This document shows, in pieces, positions 29,958 through 33,141 of a stretch of 33,141 nt of DNA. Below the pieces are notes generated by a model, which was not told where the DNA came from, ran no database searches, and worked only from the letters and a program-made list of their open reading frames with translations. Made by a program: the position numbers and the translations under genes. The stretch comes from Clostridiales bacterium UBA4706 (GTDB taxonomy: Bacteria > Bacillota > Clostridia > Oscillospirales > Oscillospiraceae): NCBI GenBank assembly GCA_002404605.1, contig DHKA01000079.1, forward strand, positions 24,310 to 57,450, written 5' to 3'. Each line of letters opens with the position of its first letter. Position 1 is the first letter of the stretch.

Positions 29958-30614
29958 TCACACATCAGATCGGCGCTGCCGCCGAAGCTCTTCACGTTTT
30001 TTCTTTGCAGCATTATCGAGCAGCACGCCGGCAAGCATGCCAAGGCTGATGCCGGGCGCCAAGCCCCAGACCATCTGACCGCACAGCTGCCCAACGGACA
30101 TACCGATGGCGATGCCGAAAAGCATATAGATGGATACCTGGCTGGAAAGCGGGCTCTCCAGCACAAAGCGCGGGCCTTCCTCACCCGTTATCCCGTCCGG
30201 CGCAAAGCCGCACTTTTCCAGTACGCGCTGCGAGGCCTTGTTCTCCGGGTCAGTCTCGGCCTCCACGAACACAACATCCTTCTGCTGAAATGCCCATTGT
30301 GTCATGGCCTGCACCGCTTCGGTGGTATAGCCCTGCCCCTCGTACTCCGGCAGAACGCCGTACCCGATCTCCACGGCATGGTTTTTGACCGGCCCTTTGA
30401 AGCCGAGATCGCCAACATACTCCTGCGTATCTTTCAGCATCATCGACCACGGCGCGTACCAGACCCGATTTTCCGGATCGCTTTTGCCGCCGGAGAGCAT
30501 TTCGCCGTAAGCGGAGCGGAGCTCTTCGGAAGGCGTGCGCTCGATCAGTGCTTCGATCTCCGCGTCCGACATGGGACGCAGCGTCATTCTTTTTGTTTTT
30601 ATTTCCGTTTTCAT
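29958..30614 (-). CDS. GNAT N-acetyltransferase fused to a C-terminal membrane domain
   Basis: A 218-residue protein. Residues 1-155 are a RimJ/RimL-type GNAT fold: 'TKRMTLRPMSDAEI' (7-20), 'VEIGYGVLPEYEGQGYTTEAVQAMTQWA' with the acetyl-CoA loop EGQGYTT (92-98), and 'ETDPENKASQRVLEKCGF' (120-137). It then continues into two glycine-rich membrane helices (about 160-180 and 184-200). The tail is strongly basic ('KKKREELRRQRR'), which puts it in the cytosol. The tail resembles the transmembrane pair found in small membrane proteins, so this is a fusion that ties the enzyme to the membrane. The acceptor is unknown. AAGGA precedes ATG 30614. Confidence 0.85.
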   Translation of the reverse strand: MKTEIKTKRMTLRPMSDAEIEALIERTPSEELRSAYGEMLSGGKSDPENRVWYAPWSMMLKDTQEYVGDLGFKGPVKNHAVEIGYGVLPEYEGQGYTTEAVQAMTQWAFQQKDVVFVEAETDPENKASQRVLEKCGFAPDGITGEEGPRFVLESPLSSQVSIYMLFGIAIGMSVGQLCGQMVWGLAPGISLGMLAGVLLDNAAKKKREELRRQRRSDV

Positions 30615-30638
30615 GGTATATCCTTCTTTCCGCACGGG

Positions 30639-30757
30639 TCAAACTTCGATTTCATATCCATATTCGCGCAGCACGAAGCCATTTACGGAATTGCATCGGA
30701 ATCATTCATAATGCTTCCCCATGATCTTCCGATTTCCTGCATTGTTTCGTATTTCAT
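30639..30757 (-). pseudogene. Possible frameshifted small gene upstream of the GNAT fusion
   Basis: On the minus strand ATG 30757 opens 'MKYETMQEIGRSWGSIMNDSD' and stops at 30683. A second frame then reads 'SVNGFVLREYGYEIEV' to a TGA at 30641-30639. The two halves look protein-like and would join with one frameshift into about 39 residues. Only a weak ribosome-binding site (GGGGATG) is present. It could equally be non-coding. Confidence 0.3.
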
Positions 30758-30787
30758 CTTTTCATCCCCAGCGCCTTTGACAGTCGG

Positions 30788-30818
30788 AACGGGGCATGAC
30801 GTTTCGTCATACCCCGTT
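30788..30818 (-). terminator. Hairpin downstream of the small HAAS-like gene
   Basis: 14-bp arms (30788-30801 and 30805-30818), complete with one G-U pair on the minus strand but with a mismatch on the plus strand, so it belongs to the leftward gene. There is no T tract after it, so it may stabilise the mRNA end rather than terminate. Confidence 0.5.
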
Positions 30819-30831
30819 AAATTTTCCGGTT

Positions 30832-31140
30832 TTAAAAGATCTTCGAGAGCAGCACCGCCGCCGCGACGACCGCGGCGAGCGCCACGGCGTAGAGTGTGCC
30901 GGTCACGAGCGGCTTTTTCGGGTGCGAGATGCGCCCGTACTCGTCGTTCTCCGGCGGCACGGGGCTCGGCAGCGGCAGCTCACTTTCGAGCTGCGCCACG
31001 GCTTCCTCCTCGGAAAGCCCCTGCTCCTTCAATGCGGTGAGCTTTTTCTGATATTCTACGATCTTATCCAGCTTTTCCTCCGCGGAAAGCTGGTTGAAGC
31101 GCTTTTCCAGTTGGGCGAAAAACTCCGCTCCGGTCGCCAT
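30832..31140 (-). CDS. Small HAAS-like (DUF1700-type) single-pass membrane protein
   Basis: A 102-residue protein. The N-terminal helical part ('FFAQLEKRFNQLSAEEKLDKIVEYQKKLTALKEQGLSEEEAVAQL', about 7-51) resembles the HAAS/DUF1700 module, with the 'GLSEEEAVAQL' end that is typical of it. A Pro-rich linker and one membrane helix (about 80-100) follow. In related systems HAAS modules bind PadR-type or ECF partners; none is visible here. AAGGAGG precedes ATG 31140. The gap to the upstream U32 gene is 26 nt, so the two are probably cotranscribed. Confidence 0.7.
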   Translation of the reverse strand: MATGAEFFAQLEKRFNQLSAEEKLDKIVEYQKKLTALKEQGLSEEEAVAQLESELPLPSPVPPENDEYGRISHPKKPLVTGTLYAVALAAVVAAAVLLSKIF

Positions 31141-31166
31141 GGGTCGTTCCTCCTTTTATTCTTCGG

Positions 31167-33141
31167 TCACAGAAGTTCCCGGTAGTACAAGCCGCCGGTA
31201 CGCTCCCGCTCCGACTTTCTTCCCGCGCGGTAATCCGCCGCGACAGCGGCGCACTCCGCCGCCGATTCGCGCGTGAACCACAAAATGAGGTGGTCCAGCC
31301 CGCGCAGGTCTTTGTCCGCAATGTGCAGCGGCACGCTGTTCAAAAGCGTCGAATACTTTTTCTCCCCGCACTCGACCGGAAATTTGACGCCGCGGCGGTC
31401 GGTAAGCTCGCCCCTCGCGCGGCACGCCGCGCAGCCGAGCTGCGAGCGGATCGGGCAGTTCCGGAAATGCATGAGCGGCAGACGCCCGTAGACGATCGCG
31501 CCGAGGGGGATGCTTCCGCCAAGCGATTTGATGCCGCGCATCGAAAGCTCAAACGACGCCGTGACGCTCGCAAGCCCTTCTTCCTCATAGTGGCGCAGCG
31601 CTTCGGTGTTGAGGATGTTCAGCCCCGCGCCGCCGTGCAGCGCAAGTCCCAGACGGCGTGTGAGCGAAATGGCGTAGATGTTGTCGCCGTACACCTCGCG
31701 CAGCCCGGCCGCCTTCAGCGCCGCGAGACGCTCTTCAAACGCTTCCTCGTCCGCGGGCCAGAGGATCGGCGGAAGGACGCCGATGAGCCGTTCGCCGAAC
31801 GTTTCGATGATCTCCGGTGTGATGCGCTCCACGGGGAGAAGGATCTTATCAAAGCTCTCCCCCGCGGGGATCTGTGAAAGATCGGCAAAACGCGCCCACA
31901 GCGCGCCGGCGCGGGTGCGGTCCCGCTTTTCCGGAGCTGCCGACGCGGCGGCGTCGGAGCGCGGCCACGGCTTTGCCGCGCCGCGTGCTTCCAGCAGTTT
32001 GGCGAGCGCCTCGCGCCGCAGCGCGTTGAGCGCGCTCGCCGGGAGCATGTATCCGGGCGCGATATCGGCAGCGAAGTCCGTCACGGCAAACGGCGTGCCG
32101 CCGGTTTTGACAAGATTCTTTCCGGCGCTTTCCGCATCCAGCGCCCGGCTGATCGCCTTTTCGGGCGCAGTGCCCGTGACGGCACAGGTGTTGGCCCCGT
32201 CCGAAACGGTGAGCGTACTCCCCGCTTCGGTCAGCGAGAATGCCATTGAAACGACGGCGCGCGGCGTCTCCTTTTCGTAGAGCGCGGCGAGCGACTTGAG
32301 CACCTTATCCGCGCTCTGCACGTCGTCCTTGGTGCGATAGCCGAACATGGTCTTATCGCGCCTGCCCGTGAGATACCCGTCCGTAAAGCCGCTGCGGGAG
32401 AACACGGCGCGGAGCGTGTCCTCGTCATAAGCCTCACCCGCGAGCGCCTCGCGGCAGGCCGTCACGACTGCGGCCACGTATTCCGGGCGCTTCATGCGCC
32501 CTTCGATCTTAAACGTTGTGATCCCGGCGTCCGCCATCTCCTGCGCGTGACGCAGCAGGGACATGTCCTTGAGCGAAAGCACATGATCCCCCTTGCCGCA
32601 GCGCCAGTCGAGACGGCACGGCTGCGCGCACAGGCCGCGGTTGCCGCTGCGTCCGCCGAGCATGGCGGAAAGATAGCACGCGCCCGAAACGCTCATGCAG
32701 TGCGCGCCGTGGACGAAGGCTTCCGCCCCCGCCGTTGTGAGACGGGAGGCGATCTTCTCCATTTCCGAGAGCGTCAGCTCGCGCGCGAGGACGATCGTTT
32801 CACAGCCGAGATCCTGTAAATACAGCGCGCCGTCCAGATCGTGCACGGCGGTCTGCGTGGAGGCGTGGCGCGGCAGCGTCGGATACCGGTCGCGGAAAAG
32901 GCGCATGACGGCGGGGTCCTGCAATATCACGGCGTCCGCGCCGGTCTCGGCGATGGCATCCGCTTCCTCAATGAGCGCGTCCATCTCGCCGTCAGTCACG
33001 AGAGTGTTGACCGTGACGAACACCTTCGTGCCGCGCTCGTGGCAGAATTTCACCGTTTCCGGCAGGGCGAGATCGTCAAAGTTTTCGGCGTTGCGCCGGG
33101 CATTGAAGTTTTTCGCGCCGAGATATACGGCGTCCGCGCCG
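31167..33141 (-). CDS. U32 family protein with C-terminal extension, RlhA-like (5' truncated by window)
   Basis: About 657 codons are visible, and the frame is open at the right edge ('ADAVYLGAKNFNARRNAENFDD' reads on upstream of the GTG at 33053, which is therefore not the start). The N-terminal half is the peptidase-U32 barrel with the signature 'EAFVHGAHCMSVSGACYLSAMLGGRSGNRGLCAQPCR', whose four Cys bind an Fe-S cluster in this family. The rest includes a DUF3656-like region and a repeat-like C-terminal U32 half ending with 'GCAACRARGELTDRRG'. The long form resembles E. coli RlhA (23S rRNA C2501 hydroxylation, with prephenate) more than the 450-residue TrhP (tRNA U34). 'Peptidase' is a historical label. 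Confidence 0.87.
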   Translation of the reverse strand, partial: GADAVYLGAKNFNARRNAENFDDLALPETVKFCHERGTKVFVTVNTLVTDGEMDALIEEADAIAETGADAVILQDPAVMRLFRDRYPTLPRHASTQTAVHDLDGALYLQDLGCETIVLARELTLSEMEKIASRLTTAGAEAFVHGAHCMSVSGACYLSAMLGGRSGNRGLCAQPCRLDWRCGKGDHVLSLKDMSLLRHAQEMADAGITTFKIEGRMKRPEYVAAVVTACREALAGEAYDEDTLRAVFSRSGFTDGYLTGRRDKTMFGYRTKDDVQSADKVLKSLAALYEKETPRAVVSMAFSLTEAGSTLTVSDGANTCAVTGTAPEKAISRALDAESAGKNLVKTGGTPFAVTDFAADIAPGYMLPASALNALRREALAKLLEARGAAKPWPRSDAAASAAPEKRDRTRAGALWARFADLSQIPAGESFDKILLPVERITPEIIETFGERLIGVLPPILWPADEEAFEERLAALKAAGLREVYGDNIYAISLTRRLGLALHGGAGLNILNTEALRHYEEEGLASVTASFELSMRGIKSLGGSIPLGAIVYGRLPLMHFRNCPIRSQLGCAACRARGELTDRRGVKFPVECGEKKYSTLLNSVPLHIADKDLRGLDHLILWFTRESAAECAAVAADYRAGRKSERERTGGLYYRELL

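Noticed and set aside
30612..30645. TTGACC-N16-TATACC directly before the GNAT fusion
   Set aside because: The -10 would overlap the ribosome-binding region and put the start of transcription after the ATG.
1..33141. tRNA, rRNA, insertion sequence, phage, attachment site or replication origin
   Set aside because: I looked for cloverleaf-like genes, transposase motifs, terminal inverted repeats and DnaA-box clusters and saw none; a covariance search was not possible here.

Overview
The window is a piece of a GC-rich, endospore-forming Firmicutes chromosome, most likely class Clostridia near Oscillospirales. The evidence is a spore cortex-lytic enzyme (SleB), a D,D-carboxypeptidase of the DacF/PBP5 type, a SpoVB/MATE-like flippase, a T-box leader on thrS, and typical clostridial families (DUF4317, YitT, DegV, RqcP, COG2426, DUF362). 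Shine-Dalgarno sequences are strong, many TTGACA/TATAAT-like promoters are readable, and TTG and GTG starts are used. I see no phage, insertion sequence, CRISPR array, rRNA or tRNA. The region is core chromosome with some accessory small genes.

Left part (1-10.5 kb): the end of a DUF1538 membrane protein overlaps a tandem PII-like regulator. An S66 carboxypeptidase and a hotdog thioesterase follow, divergent from each other. Next come a large Old-Yellow-Enzyme/2-enoate-reductase-type flavoenzyme and a divergent MATE/SpoVB-like exporter. A three-gene minus-strand operon follows: P-type cation ATPase, COG2426 membrane protein, DUF4317.

Middle (10.5-19.3 kb): a serC-serA serine operon with a consensus promoter lies downstream of mtaB (tRNA ms2t6A synthesis). 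mtaB is divergent from a NifS-type cysteine desulfurase across only 30 bp. Rightwards come a GNAT gene with an apparent in-frame internal deletion, the D,D-carboxypeptidase with phased repeats upstream, pgi, a small P-loop protein and rqcP.

Right part (19.3-33 kb), all on the minus strand: YitT, a zinc-ribbon/coiled-coil membrane protein with DUF362, degV (different codon preference), and an XRE regulator with a six-helix membrane domain and a 23-bp palindrome. Then come sleB, thrS with its T-box, ychF with a DUF1624-type membrane protein, and a membrane protein + HTH pair under a 43-bp palindromic operator. The end holds a GNAT-membrane fusion, a small HAAS-like membrane protein and a partial U32 protein of the RlhA type.

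No large undescribed system is evident. The most original signals are regulatory: the thrS terminator that contains the sleB ribosome-binding site; promoters or transcription starts placed inside terminator hairpins; two genes whose TGA stop is the TGA of the next gene's TTGACA box; and several helically phased repeats or palindromes at the promoters of small regulator/membrane-protein operons.
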